From Motacilla alba alba (taxonomy: Eukaryota > Chordata > Aves > Passeriformes > Motacillidae), in NCBI RefSeq assembly GCF_015832195.1, contig NC_052045.1:2852001-2916000 (forward strand): a stretch of 64,000 nt of DNA. Direction: 5' to 3'. Made by a program: the position numbers and the translations under genes. Each line of letters starts with the position of its first letter. The first letter of the stretch is position 1. The notes under the pieces were generated by a model that saw only the letters and a program-made list of their open reading frames with translations, was not told the origin of the DNA and made no database searches. Below are positions 31,686 through 43,093 of this stretch, one piece after another.

Positions 31686-34624
31686 ATTTAAAATGTGTCT
31701 TGTGCAGCTGCAGCAGCAAACACCCCTCAAGTGCTGTTGGAGAGTGTGATTTGTGGTGGTAAAGCCACACAGGTACAAAGATCCAGTCAGAGGGACCAGA
31801 ATGGGTTGGCTAGCTGGACTGTGAGGGCTGAAATGCCTGGGAACCCCTTGTGCTAATCAGCAAATATGAGCCAAACATAAGCAAACGCCTTTATGGTTGT
31901 AAATTCCGTGGAGCTGTCCAGAGCTTTGCAGATGAGGGAGTCTGAAACCCTCCTGGAAAGCACCTGGCTGATGAGGGAGCTGCCCTCGTGCCCAGGCAGC
32001 AGTGCTGGAGTCACAGGCTTCCCCAAGAGGAGATGCACAAGGGAGGTCATTGTCTGCAAAGGGAGAGGCCCTGGCTGCAGCACGGAGAAATGATGGATTC
32101 CTCAGTTCTTTGGCACGGAGATGCTACTGTTGAGACTCATGTACCTTCCTGGGATCAGCAATGTAATTTTGAGATTATAATTTAGGAAATAGAAAGAAAA
32201 TGTGAATTAAGCCTAAGTGCAGGAGCCAGGAGACATTATGAACACTGTAGCTATTAATTCTCTACAAAGAAGAATAAATAAGACAAAGGCTTTAATTACC
32301 TCTCCCTCTGGGGTGCATTTGACATTCCCCCTCTGTCACAGCATGAGCTTGCTTTTTTTCTGGGCAAGTCAGCTCACCTCTGCTTTCAGCCGTGCAATTT
32401 CCAGTGATGCAGACGAAGAAGAACCACCGTGGCTTCAAAATTAGTGTAGTCTTATTTGTCTTTTCAAGTTCATTTATGTCAGTTGCCACCGGAGCCAGAG
32501 TGCAATCTCTTTTTAATCATTTCTTCATTCCCCCTTGAACGGTCACAGTGTAGCCAGCTAGGAACAGAGATGAAAAACTCCACTTAATTTGGTTTCTTTT
32601 CATCAGGAAGTTCACTTGCTACAGAGCCACTCTATTAGACCAGCAATGTCAAGGCAGCTCCAGACATTAGCTGTCGAAGGAGCTCTCCATAACCACCCGC
32701 TATTTACATGCAAAACATGCCTCCCTGGTGAGCCTCAAACTGTAAACACATCTCCAGAAGAAAACTACTGACTCAAGCTATGACAGAAACTTTTTTTTTC
32801 TTTTTATTTTTTCTTTAATGTGATCTGGGAAAAAATTCCCCTGTTGTCAAAAGACTGCGAGAAGCCCCATTAGGGAAGAGCTCTTATTGCTTTAAATGAT
32901 TCCACAAAACTGCTTTGATTTTACTTCTGCAAAAAGGTTATAATTTATTTGTCTCTTCACTCCTGTCTACCCCATAGCAACTGTGATTACACACAAATAA
33001 TGAAATCTGATTGTCTTGCCTTGCAGTGTGACAGGATCGCTGCTTCTGCTGCAGTACTAATAGCTGGTTATTTATAGCTCTGTGCTAATTCAGCTCTGCT
33101 GAATGATGCTCTGGAAGGTCAGCTTCCCATCCATCTGTGGCTGTTTGCTGCTCTGCTGAGCACGTGGGGTGTCTGTTTTCTCCAGATCCACCCAGCAGCT
33201 CTTGGGTGAAAGATTATCCTTCTGGTTCCTTCACCTCTCCTTCCTTCCTTCACCCTTAAGGCACAGGAACAATCTGAACTCTTTCCAGCATGGTCCAGAA
33301 CTCCTGACAGCATCAGCACCTGTTGGTGGTCTGTGCTCTAGAGATGTTTGATGGCACCAGAAGGGTGTGGGCACATACTCTGTCAGAATTTCTGCTGGTG
33401 AAATGGATTGAATAGTGAAAATGGATTAAACATTTGCCCAGTTCAGAGGCCATTTAATGATCTGAGCTCCTACTTCCGACAGTAGCACAAACAAAATGTT
33501 GGGGTAACTGAAAAGTTTCAGAACTCAGCTGAGAGCAAACGCAGAACCCATTAGCTTTTGCAAACAGATCATTATTTTTTTCTGAGAGGAGCTGCTAAAG
33601 TGTATCTTTATATATTGGCTCTCCTCTAACTGTGTAAGAAAGTTCATTATTCAGGAATTTTAAGATCTTATCCTCCTGATATGAGAATTAGAGAGGTGTA
33701 TTAGAAAGGCAGCAGATACTGCCTTGGCATCAGATGGAATTTCATTAAGATTAAATTTATTCCAGTACATTTAGAAAGTAATTATTGCCACAGAAATGTT
33801 ATGCCAGTCTAATATTTTTTCCTGTTAATACAGAGCCCAAAACTCTGGGTCATGTCAGGCTAAGTTGGTGGTTTTAATGTAACAATTCTCTGAGCTTCCC
33901 CTCCTTTATCCTCCTATATTCTGAATTTCAGCTCCTCCTTGAGATTGGAAGGGGACATGGGGAAGAGCATGTGGCTGTATTACTGGCAAGAAATCTGCAT
34001 ATGGAATCCCAAGCAGGCGACTTCTTAACGAAACTGAAGCTATTTCAACTATGCAGAACTCAGTTTGTGCAGAAAGATAGATTAGGTGACCTATTAGGAG
34101 TTTTTTCCATTTCTGGTTTTATGCTTCTGAGAATACAATGCTTGCCACCAGTGCCTGAAAGTCATTATTCCAATGTTCCTTTTCTGCTGATGAGAGATAC
34201 GCCCCTCAGAGATTCCTACACATTCTTGGCATCCAAGAGATGGCAAATTAGGCAGGGAGAATGGGAGTAAGCTACAGGATATTGTAATGCCTAAATGGAA
34301 AAATAATGGACTTCCATCTCAGAATATTCCATCTACCTACAAAGCACCTGAAAGGTTATTTTGATATGACTTTCTGGACTCAAATTTCCTCCTGTGTGCA
34401 TTGTGGGTAGAAAATGAAAACGATGTAACAAATTTGAAAATAGGTAAATAAACCTGGAGCCAGTAAATGAAACCCATCAGTTGTGGCAGTGCTTGCTGCT
34501 GCCCCAGCCCAGCAGAGAAATTCCCTTGTGCTGGGAGGCAGGAGGGCAGATTGTCCCAGGGGTGCTCACAGCCACGCTCTGCTTTGGTGGGAACCAGGCA
34601 GAGCCTGCAGAACGCTGCAGCAGC
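31686..34624. other. Single-copy non-coding DNA, one possible exon
   Basis: Unique sequence with a T-rich run at 32792-32816. The block 32580-32780 contains a splice-bounded ORF (listed separately). I see no other supported feature. Confidence 0.5.
32607..32727 (+). other. Possible internal exon, unproven
   Basis: The acceptor GGTTTCTTTTCATCAG ends at 32606 and a good donor, CCTG|GTGAGC, begins at 32728. The 121 bases between are open throughout in one frame (start EVHLLQSHSIRPAMSRQ, containing a CKTC motif near the end). The size matches typical vertebrate internal exons. I recognise no protein. The block is repeat-free and could also be a conserved non-coding element. Cross-species alignment would settle it. 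Confidence 0.2.
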
Positions 34625-34694
34625 AGGGGCTGCACATCTGCACATCTGGGGCTGCACATCTGGGGCTGCACATCTGGGGCTGCACATCTGGGAC
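34625..34694. repeat. 14-bp minisatellite, about 4.5 copies
   Basis: The unit is TGCACATCTGGGGC, with full copies starting at 34639, 34653, 34667 and 34681 (the last ends GGGAC) and an 8-base partial copy at 34631. The period is not a multiple of three, so long ORFs across it on both strands are frame-cycling artefacts. It ends about 75 bp before the CR1 3' terminus at 34769. Confidence 0.95.
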
Positions 34695-34768
34695 TGCCCC
34701 CAGGGAATGGGCACAGGGGCTGAGAGCCTGAGGAGGGGATAAAGAGACAGCCTCAGTCGAGGCTGAAT

Positions 34769-35332
34769 AAGAATCACAGAACACCCTGGGTTGGAAGGCA
34801 CCCATCAGGATCACTGATCAGCTCCTGGCCCTGCACAGGCACCCCAACAATCCCAATCCATGAGGGCGTTGTCCAAACACTCCTGGAGCTCTGGCAGGTT
34901 TGCTGCTGTCACCACTGCACTGGGGAGCTTGGTCAGTGTCCCACCACCCTCTGGGGGAAGAACATTTTTCCAATATAACCTAAACCTCCCTGACACAACT
35001 TCAGGCCGTTCCCTCGGGTCCTGTCCCTGGTCACAGAGAGCAGAGATTGGTGTCTGACCCTCCTCTCCCCCTCACGAGGGAGTTGTAATTGTGGTGAGTT
35101 CTCTCAGTCTCTTCCATGTGAACAAGCCCAGCACCCTCAGCTGCTCCTCACACATTTCCCCTCACAGCCCTTCAGCATTTTTGTGTCCCCCCTTTGGACC
35201 CTCTCTAGTACTTTAACATCTTTCTTACATTGTGGTGCCCCAAAGTGCCCCAGCCCTGGAGGTGAGGCTGTCCCAGTGCAGAGCAGGGCAGGACAACCCC
35301 CCCTGGGCCTGGTTCCCCCCAGGACAGGAGAG
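34769..35332 (-). mobile_element. CR1 LINE, longest copy in the window (about 560 bp)
   Basis: The plus strand begins AAGAATCACAGAACACCC, then GGGTTGGAAGG and GGCACCCCAACAATCCCA. It continues through GGGGGAAGAACATTTTTCC, GGCCGTTCCCTCGGGTCC and CCAGCCCTGGAGGTGAGGC, stopping near CCCCAGGACAGG. This is the reverse complement of the CR1 3' region, including the very end of the second ORF and the 3' untranslated region, so the element points to the minus strand. It is 5'-truncated with only the extreme C-terminal coding part left, and no intact reverse transcriptase. Confidence 0.95.
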
Positions 35333-37190
35333 GGATGAATCCAGAATGATGGGTATTGCAAACACAACCACTTGTTTGCAGTTATAGCTCTTAAGCAAAT
35401 AGGCAGAGGGTGGTTTTTTTCTGATTTTATGATCAGAAGATAAAAAAGCAAGTGCATCTCGGAGCTCTGGGGTTGCACATTTTGCAGCATCTCCGAGCAA
35501 GGAGAAAGCTAAATGCAGAAAACCCCCTAAAGCTAGAGATGCTCAAGGCTCCTTAGAATGAGATGTGAGGGGAAAAAAAAAAAAGTTCTTTAGGGAAAAA
35601 AAAACTTTCAGGGCTATTTCCAAACAGCTCTCAAACTTGTACTGGAGCTAGCCATGGGGAGGTTGTGCCAGTACATGGGTGCACACAGACAGCATGGAAA
35701 TACTGCTTGGTTTGAGCTCTGTAGTTGAGATACTTTATCGTTCAGTTAAAATAATTACTTAGGAGGAATTTAAAGGAGAGAAACTCAGAGTAGCACAGCA
35801 ATTTACTGAGTACTTTATAAATTTTCTATATATTTATTAATAAGGATTTAAAGGCACATCCCCAACTGTTCTGAAATCCTGGAGAGGTGACACTGTCTCC
35901 CACCTTTCCAGCTTTGGACTGACTGTCTGCAGCCAGGGATGGAGTTTAACCTGTTTATCCCTAGGACAGCAGACAGAACACACATTTACCACTGAGATTG
36001 AATCTCTGACAAAGGCTGGGACTTCAGGAAGCTCGACACAACAGGACTTTTGTGGTTTTAAATGATTAATTAGATCTTTCTTTAAACAAGCAAACACTTG
36101 GACATTTACCCAATATTCAGCTCTGTATTTGCCAAAATAATTACTGACATGAGGTGAGGGCTCTTTTCAAGTCCTCTTTACAGAAGCCATTCCATGGAAA
36201 ATTAGTTCAACGTTTTGGGCTTCCTGCAATCTCCTTTCTCAATAATTAGTTCAATTAAAGCACAAATTCATCCTTTTGCTCTGGTTTCTTGTTGTGGAGG
36301 ACTCACATGTCATAGCTTCAACACTGCCATGGTTTTTATAACAAATAGCTTCAAAGCTATTTGTTGTACAACATAAAAACTAAAGCTTTTGATTACTGGC
36401 CTTTATAGGGACTAGATAAGCTGGCAAACAAGAGGATTGGAATATGATAAAAGTTAAGTTACCACCTTAACTATGGCTTGGTACAATGGGAAAACAGAAT
36501 TTAGGCAGATACTCAAATTTGGACTAAAGCTAAATTTCCTGAGTAGGAGCAGTCTCTTGAATTGAAGATTTCGTCAGGTAAAACATTTATTGACCTTACT
36601 AGTTAAAAAAATAGAGTTTCTCCTTCACAGTGACTGGGATTGCTTCTTTGCTGTTGGGCCTTTATCAGCATCACAGGCTGATTTTTGCACAAAAATACAT
36701 TGCAAGAGTTCTCAGCTCTGTAGAGAACAGCCATGAAGGTGCCAGGATTTTGGGTGATTTCCTGTGATTTCCTGAGGTTTGGAGCTGGGGAATGAGCCTC
36801 AGTGATGCAGAAGGGTGCCCCAAGGAAGACTGAACACACAGAAGCAGAGCACAGAAGCCAATATTAGAGTAATTAATGAAAAATAATCCTGTGTAATAGC
36901 AGAGTGCTTGGCACTGGATTGAGGAGCTGTAAACAGAGCCATGAGGATATCACAGTTTGCATCACTTTGAACTGAGCTTCTTGATGGTGTTTTCAGTCAA
37001 AACTACCTAAAATTACTGTGCAAACCTAATCATCTTTAGACCAACTTCTGTGTGATAAATACTCTTATTCAGAAAGTATCTTACTAATACTGGTGCACAT
37101 GTGCTGACCTTGGTCGTGGTTACTCAACTGTTGTTTTTTTATGATGCTGGAAATTTCTACTACCAAAGAGAAAGCAGGATTTTGTTGGTT
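35333..37190. other. Single-copy non-coding DNA with a hairpin
   Basis: AT-rich unique sequence with A runs at 35573-35584 and 35597-35604. Apart from the inverted repeat at 36337-36368, I see no structured element and no gene. Confidence 0.55.
36337..36368. other. Near-perfect 15-bp inverted repeat with 2-base spacer
   Basis: The left arm AACAAATAGCTT (36340-36351) and right arm AAGCTATTTGTT (36354-36365) are perfect complements separated by CA. The outer bases TAT/GTA extend the stem by three pairs with one G-T. A further TTTT/AAAA match lies outside a small bulge. Tight spacing makes it a possible cruciform. The word ATAGCTTCAA also occurs just upstream at 36312, so part of the arm may have arisen by local duplication. 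Confidence 0.75.
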
Positions 37191-37310
37191 GGTTGGTTGA
37201 TTGGTTGGCTGGTTAGTTTTGGGTTGGTTTGGTTGGTTGATTGGTTGGCTGGTTAGTTTTGGGTCGGTTTGGTTGGTTGATTGGTTGGCTGGTTAGTTTT
37301 GAGTTGGTTT
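37191..37310. repeat. 40-bp GGTT-rich minisatellite, three copies
   Basis: Copies run 37191-37230, 37231-37270 and 37271-37310. Each begins GGTTGGTTGATTGGTTGGCT and differs from the others by only one or two substitutions (GGGTTGG, GGGTCGG, GAGTTGG near the end). The many GG pairs spaced by two T could form two-tetrad G-quadruplexes on the plus strand. It is followed directly by a T-rich tract (37311-37358). Confidence 0.97.
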
Positions 37311-37358
37311 TGTTCTTTTTTATTTTTGGTTTTGTTTTTTTTTTTTCTTTTTTTTTGT
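37311..37358. repeat. T-rich low-complexity tract
   Basis: TTTTTTATTTTTGG-type sequence with runs of 10 or more T, directly adjoining the GGTT minisatellite. It may share its origin by slippage. Confidence 0.85.
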
Positions 37359-40300
37359 CACAAACCTCCTTTGTAAATCTTGAACAGTACATTGAAGCTG
37401 TTTTCAGGTATAAGAAGGGATCCAAACCCCAAGAATTTCGTGACCTCCTTTACCTCTACTCTGCTTAGAGGAGTTCCAGCACAGTAACATTTCCTTTGAA
37501 TTATTAATTTCCCCACACTTCAGATCACAGTTCACTGGAGAGAGCAGTAACAGAAGAATCTCTTCTTTTTGGGAGTGATGAGCTTGTAATGAACATTTTT
37601 GTCCTTCCTGAGCAGCAGTGCTGAGGCATGACCATGGGAAAGGTAAAACACACATTTAATGAAGGGAGTGATAGTGAACAGTGGAATTGCTGCTGCTTAG
37701 CTGGACATTATTTTCCTCCTGTGCTGTTTTCCTCCTGAAGGCCTGAGTTACTTGGCAAACAGGAGCTCTTAAAGGCCCCTGAAAGTGCAATTAAACCAAG
37801 GGATAAATATCCATTCTAGCTCAGAGGCTTCAGCTTCTGTGAAAGTTGGACTTCCCTGCATGAACACTAATTTCAACATAAGGAAAAAGCCTAAATTAGG
37901 GGGTGAGTAGTTTAAGAGAACTGTTAAATTTCAATCCTGGCTTTAATTAAGTGACTATTATGTTTCTAAGTACCTTAAAAAATTCGCTTCCATGCATTCA
38001 ATTATTATTAAAGATAATTCTTAAAAATTACTAATGGAAATTTTTAGGATAAATTAAGTATAATTTGAATCTGTATATTAATATTTTTGGTATTTGATTA
38101 GAACTCATCAATAAAACTAGCTTTTAATTATCCTTTTGGAGGATTCCTTCTTATGTGGATGCTCTCCTTTGTAATACTGTATAATGAATACATTTAGAAG
38201 CATCTGTGAGTCTTTGCTCATGTACTTGACATGATTCTGGCCTTTTAACTTCTAAAACATTTCTCCAATTAAGCTGTTCAAGCCCTTAAGGCTGTCCACA
38301 GCTGCTGCAAATTGATTGCTCCCATGATGGTATTTAGAATCCCTTGCTGAAACATGAGAGGGCAAACCCCAGCATTTTGTAATAACTTTTTTTTTTTTTT
38401 ATCCTTTCAGATTTCCTTAATTTAAAGGAAGATTTTTAGAGGTAATCTGAAAGGTAATAACTTTAAAGGTAATCTGAAAGTTCCAGTTTTCCTTCCTTTC
38501 TTCTTCATCATCTCCCTCCTATAGTGACCATCTTGAAAATGTTTATTTCTGAAGGCCAGCCTACCCTGGGTTAAACTTTAAAATATTCTGTGGAGTACCT
38601 TCGGTTGGAGGAAATCTACAGCATAAATGAGAAAGCCTTAAAAGCTATTGAGAAAGAGAATGGCAGCTGGAGGAATTCAGTAGTGTAAAGTTCTCAGGTG
38701 GTTTTTTGTTGAAATGTTTGCTCATTTTTGCAGCTGAGGTGTTGACCATGTGGAATCACTCATTACTGGGGGAGTCAGCCATGGCCTGGGAACTGAACAC
38801 TCCTTAATTCCTGGAATTCCCACTGGGATTTCACTGATGGAGAGGTCTGGTGCTGCTCCTTCTGCACGGGGGTCAGTTCTGCCCTTCATCCAAAAAATTA
38901 TTGCTCCTGCAGTGGCCTTACTTCTGCTTCCCTCTAGAGTCTCTCTGCATTTGATCCAAACTCTTGTGAAAACTTTTGGAGGACACTGTTTGGTTGCTGG
39001 ATCAACGTTCACATCAAGGGCTGTGAAATCTCCAAAAATTACAGATTTTCTCAATAGAACAAAAAGCTGAAAATATCGAGAATGTGTGTCAGTGTTTTTC
39101 AAATATTCCTTTTATTTTCCATAAGCTGGTAACTGTGGCTTTAGGAATGTGGTTTCCCTCAGAACCCTGAGTAGTTGTTTTGCTGTCGAGTGAGCTCTTT
39201 GTGGCGTGCTGGGATTTCAGATTAGTGGCTGAGCATTGATAAATGAGGTTTTCCTATTTATCTGGAAGTTCAGATATGGCCAATGAACCTGTTATAACAG
39301 GGTATGAGAAAGTGGTGGCTGGATTGGCAAGCATCAGAAATGAAGAGTTTATGACTTTATTTAGTTTGACATTTAGTCTTGATCCTCTCATTAACCACTG
39401 AAATCTCCTACTCCAGTAAATTCCAGGAAGCCCTCTCCCCTCTAAGCACTTTATTTGAGAAAGGCTAAAATGTAATTCCTTAAGCAGAGCTTCCAGTCTC
39501 ATTAGTTTGACATTAAATCAGTTTGCTTTCATGATTTTTATTTGCACACTGTTATTGATGGACATTTAATACTCAATTTCTAAACCTGCAGTGAAAAGAA
39601 ATTCCAGCCAGGCAGCAGATTGGTGCCACAAGGATGAAGTCTCTGTTATCAGAAGCACCATTGCTCTTTTAAGGAGTGGGAATGGTTTCATTTCATCTCA
39701 TCTAATTCTTATCAGCAAGTTGCCATTGGTTCATTAAAAACATTGCCCATCGAAATAGCAGCACTCTAATGACTTTATACAAAGGTCTGCTTCCAAGGCA
39801 CTTTGTTGTTCATGGCAGACACAAATTAAAATGAATTATTCTGAAAATTATTTTTTCAGTTACTTCGTTTCATCATAATTTTAAAAGCTAGGCGTCGGAA
39901 TCTAATTTTCTTCCTAAATTATTTTTAACATTTAAATGAGGAAGAAAGGAAATACATTCCTCTAGTAATAGCCTGAGACTTTAGCATCTTGTTTATGCTT
40001 TTTTTTAATTGCTTCTTTTCCAAATGAACATTATACCAGCTAAACTCATTGTCATATTTATCCATATACTCAATGTTACATGCTAATTTTCTCAGAGTTT
40101 CTCAGAGCACTGACTTTGAGAAGATTTGGCATTATTTTTAGATTTTGTGAGCTTTTTTGAATGCGAGATGAAGAAAACTCAATTTTCAGACGAATATTTA
40201 AATCATCCTCATCATCATAATATACACCTTGGCTTAAATAATAAAATAACTGAGCAAAATCTTCCCTGAAGAAAATTAATAACCTTATTCACTTTCAGAC

Positions 40301-41488
40301 TCTCAGTGTTAAAAGGTCATTTAGCTGGAGCACCTTTGCAACTTTGCTGCCTAGAGAGGAAACTTTCCTGTGTGGTTTCTGCAGCCAAAATCATTGCAAT
40401 TTCCAGTATCATTTTAAACATGGCCTGAAAATCACTGAACAGCAGAGCATAAGAGGGGCACCAGCCCAAACTCCTGCCTTAAAATGCAACCTGTAGCAAG
40501 AGCAAAATAACTGAGTGTATTAAAAATATTTACATAAACGCTCTTGGCGCAAACAGCAGCAATGTGTAATTATCTCCTTGTTATGCTTTGCTCTCTGATT
40601 AGCATTGAAGGGGAGGGACCAGGACAGAATAGGCAGAGCAGGAAGGCAGCCAGCACATTTGCTGCCACTTGTGTATACATAATCTTAATAAATCAAATTG
40701 GCAAAGTATCAGCTGGCACTCGGCTGCTGTGTGTGTGTTCTGCGGCCGTCTTACACAAAATGTAATTTTTTGGACATAATCAATAATTATTATTGCAGGC
40801 ATCGCAATTAAACAGTTAGGAGCAAGTTATTAAACTCAGCTGATGGTGTTTTCTGTGAGAGGTAATGAACTGTGCACGCTGGAATTAATCTTAGTGGTTT
40901 TGTCTGAATTTGGCTCCAAAGGCACTTGGAGCAAGACATCAGCTGACAGCAGCGTTGGAGCCTTTGTCACTGGGACAGTGACACCTTCTCTCCTCAAGGC
41001 ACAATGCCTTTTCTCTCCAGGTTTCGTGGAAATCTCAGTGAATTCTCAAACATGCCACAGTGCTTATTTATGTTAGTAAGCAATTAGTTTTCCACTCTCT
41101 TAAGAAACTTACTGCAACAAACAGCAGAGAGCACATCCGTTATAACAAAGTTTTCACATTTTGGAACTTTGTCCTGGTCTAATGAGAAGCTCTGTTTAGT
41201 CCCAGTTGTTCAGATTTTCATCTTTCCAGTGCTGAAATGTCTCTTTTGAAGCTTGACATTGATAACCAGAACTCATTGGTATTGCTCCTTTGTTAGAGCC
41301 TTGTTTACTCTGTCTAAATGCTGCACAAGTTATACTTGCAAATACAATCCATCCCTGCAGGAACAAAGGCCATTACTGGTTTTGATAATCCTGAGGAAGA
41401 GCACCTTGCTTGGGAGTGGGCAGCAGAGGCTGAGGTTAACAATCCAAGGTCATTCTCTGGGCCAGCAGAAATTCATGCTGTGAACCTA
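37359..41488. other. Single-copy DNA with conserved-element-like texture
   Basis: The T run at 38388-38400 is followed by an 11-base inverted repeat (CCTTTCAGATT at 38403-38413, AATCTGAAAGG at 38444-38454). Repeat-free AT-rich blocks at 39720-39960 and 40530-40860 are dense in ATTA/TAAT words. The 126-codon minus-strand ORF at 38722-39102 has no recognised domain. No gene is supported. Confidence 0.5.
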
Positions 41489-41701
41489 CTTTTTTTCTTC
41501 TTTTTCTTTTTCTTTTTCTTTTTCTTTTTCTTTTTCTTTTTCTTTTTCTTTTTCTTCTTTCTTCTTCTTCTTCTTCTTTCTTCTTCTTCTTTCTTCTTCT
41601 TCTTTCTTCTTCTTTCTTCTTCTTTCTTCTTCTTCTTCTTCTTTCTTCTTCTTCTTCTTCTTCTTTCTTCTTCTTCTTCTTCTTTCTTCTTCTTCTTTTT
41701 T
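41489..41701. repeat. 213-nt uninterrupted polypyrimidine tract
   Basis: Every base from 41489 to 41701 is C or T. Positions 41501-41554 are nine perfect TTTTTC units. The rest is TTC repeated many times and broken by TTTC steps. A/T-rich broken sequence follows to 41728. The opposite strand is therefore pure purine, giving meaningless Lys/Glu/Arg ORFs there and Phe/Leu/Ser ORFs here. Mirror-symmetric stretches within it can form intramolecular triplex (H-DNA). Confidence 0.98.
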
Positions 41702-41728
41702 ATTTTTTTTCTTTTTTATTTTTTTTTC

Positions 41729-43035
41729 TGTGTGAGGTGGAACATATGCTCTAGTCAAACAACAATTCTGTACGTGCCTAATTATGTATATATGTATATC
41801 TTAGAGAATAATTGAGAGGATGTCTCTGGAGAATGCCCTGCTGGAAGCAAGGCTTGGCTGCTGGCTTAGTTCAGGTCAAGGACTTTGATTTTCGGTTTTT
41901 ATTCCTGTAAAATTTTGGTTTAAAAGGTGTGAATGAAGTGGATTGAACAAAAGGATCAATCAGCAGAGAGGTGCGAAATTAGGGGGGGAAAAGGGAGTTG
42001 GAGGGAGGTTGTCTATCCAAAAATTGAAAGGAAAAATAAAAAGAAAGAGAGAGAGAGGGGGAAATCAGCAAAGTGAGAATAGTGGCTGTTGTGGGCAAAG
42101 CAGGCTCAGCCTGCAGAAAATGATACAATTTATTGCCCATTTGGATGGAAGGTGAGAAAGAAATTCAAAATGCACATTCCCTTCCCCTGGAAAGGAATGG
42201 CTGGAAAGGGCCTGTCCAGCACGAGGCAGGAGAAACAGGGATTGTGTTCCCTCCTGAGTGTGGAGATGAGCCTGGAGATTTGTTCCTGCTCCCTCTGGTA
42301 CTTCTTGAAAGATGAGAAAAAAATGATCAGAGTGGAAGATGCTGCAGCTTCACCAAAACTTGTGCCTGCAGAAGGAAAGAGGGAGTGATTCAGTTCTGGT
42401 AACGGGATTTTTGCTTTTCATTTGCTCCCTCCTGGGAAAAAAACCACAAATATGTATATTAGAGAGTGTATCCTCCTCACCTCCTTCCTTCCCAAATTAA
42501 TCCACTCCTTCTAAAGAGATACCACAGCCCAGTGGCCACTTATTCATTTGGAAGATGTAAGAAACATGAGAGCTGGGCATCCTGCTTCTAAATGTAGTTA
42601 GATAATATTAATAGAGGGGGAAAAAAAAGCTTTCCAATATTAGGAAAGCATATTCATCGTGACTAGAACAAATATAGGCACTAATCTGCTGCAAAGTGTT
42701 GCTGAAAATAGTGCTCCTGAATGGAAGGGGAAGTTGGTGTTTCTCCCTGGAATTCTCAGTCTGAACACCCAATTAGGGCTTGTAGAGGCAATTAAGGCTG
42801 AGCCTGCACTCACAGAGAAGCAGCAGAGTTGTTTGAGCATGGCATTCCACTTGAATTAATACATTCCAGTTCTTTGGAAGGTTAATTAGAGCCAGTTGTG
42901 ATGGGGGAAACAGAAAAGGACATGGGAGGTTGAAATTGCTGACTAATTCCATGTTTTAAGCTGAGCAGATGTATGATGGCTTTGTGGATACTCTGAATTT
43001 CTGCAAAAGATAACCCTTGGCCAAAAGTTTGGTAG

Positions 43036-43036
<1 letters not shown>
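41729..43036. other. Single-copy non-coding DNA, no gene recognised
   Basis: Short GA-rich patch at 42040-42062 and an imperfect hairpin at 42629-42649 (GCTTTCC, AATATTA, GGAAAGC). Nothing else stands out. Confidence 0.55.

Positions 43037-43090
<54 letters not shown>
43037..43090. repeat. (TTA)18 microsatellite, perfect
   Basis: Eighteen uninterrupted TTA units. Purity and length suggest it is polymorphic in the population. Confidence 0.97.

Positions 43091-43093
<3 letters not shown>

Noticed and set aside
34337..34801. 154-codon minus-strand ORF
   Set aside because: It runs through the 14-bp minisatellite, whose period cycles all frames and happens to lack stops. No conserved domain.
38722..39102. 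126-codon minus-strand ORF with a GDF motif reminiscent of a LINE endonuclease
   Set aside because: The residues after GDF do not continue the endonuclease pattern and no other catalytic motif follows. Likely chance.
41318..41815. 165-codon plus-strand ORF and the opposing 90-codon minus-strand ORF
   Set aside because: Both are translations of the polypyrimidine/polypurine repeat (Phe/Leu/Ser on one strand, Lys/Glu/Arg on the other).
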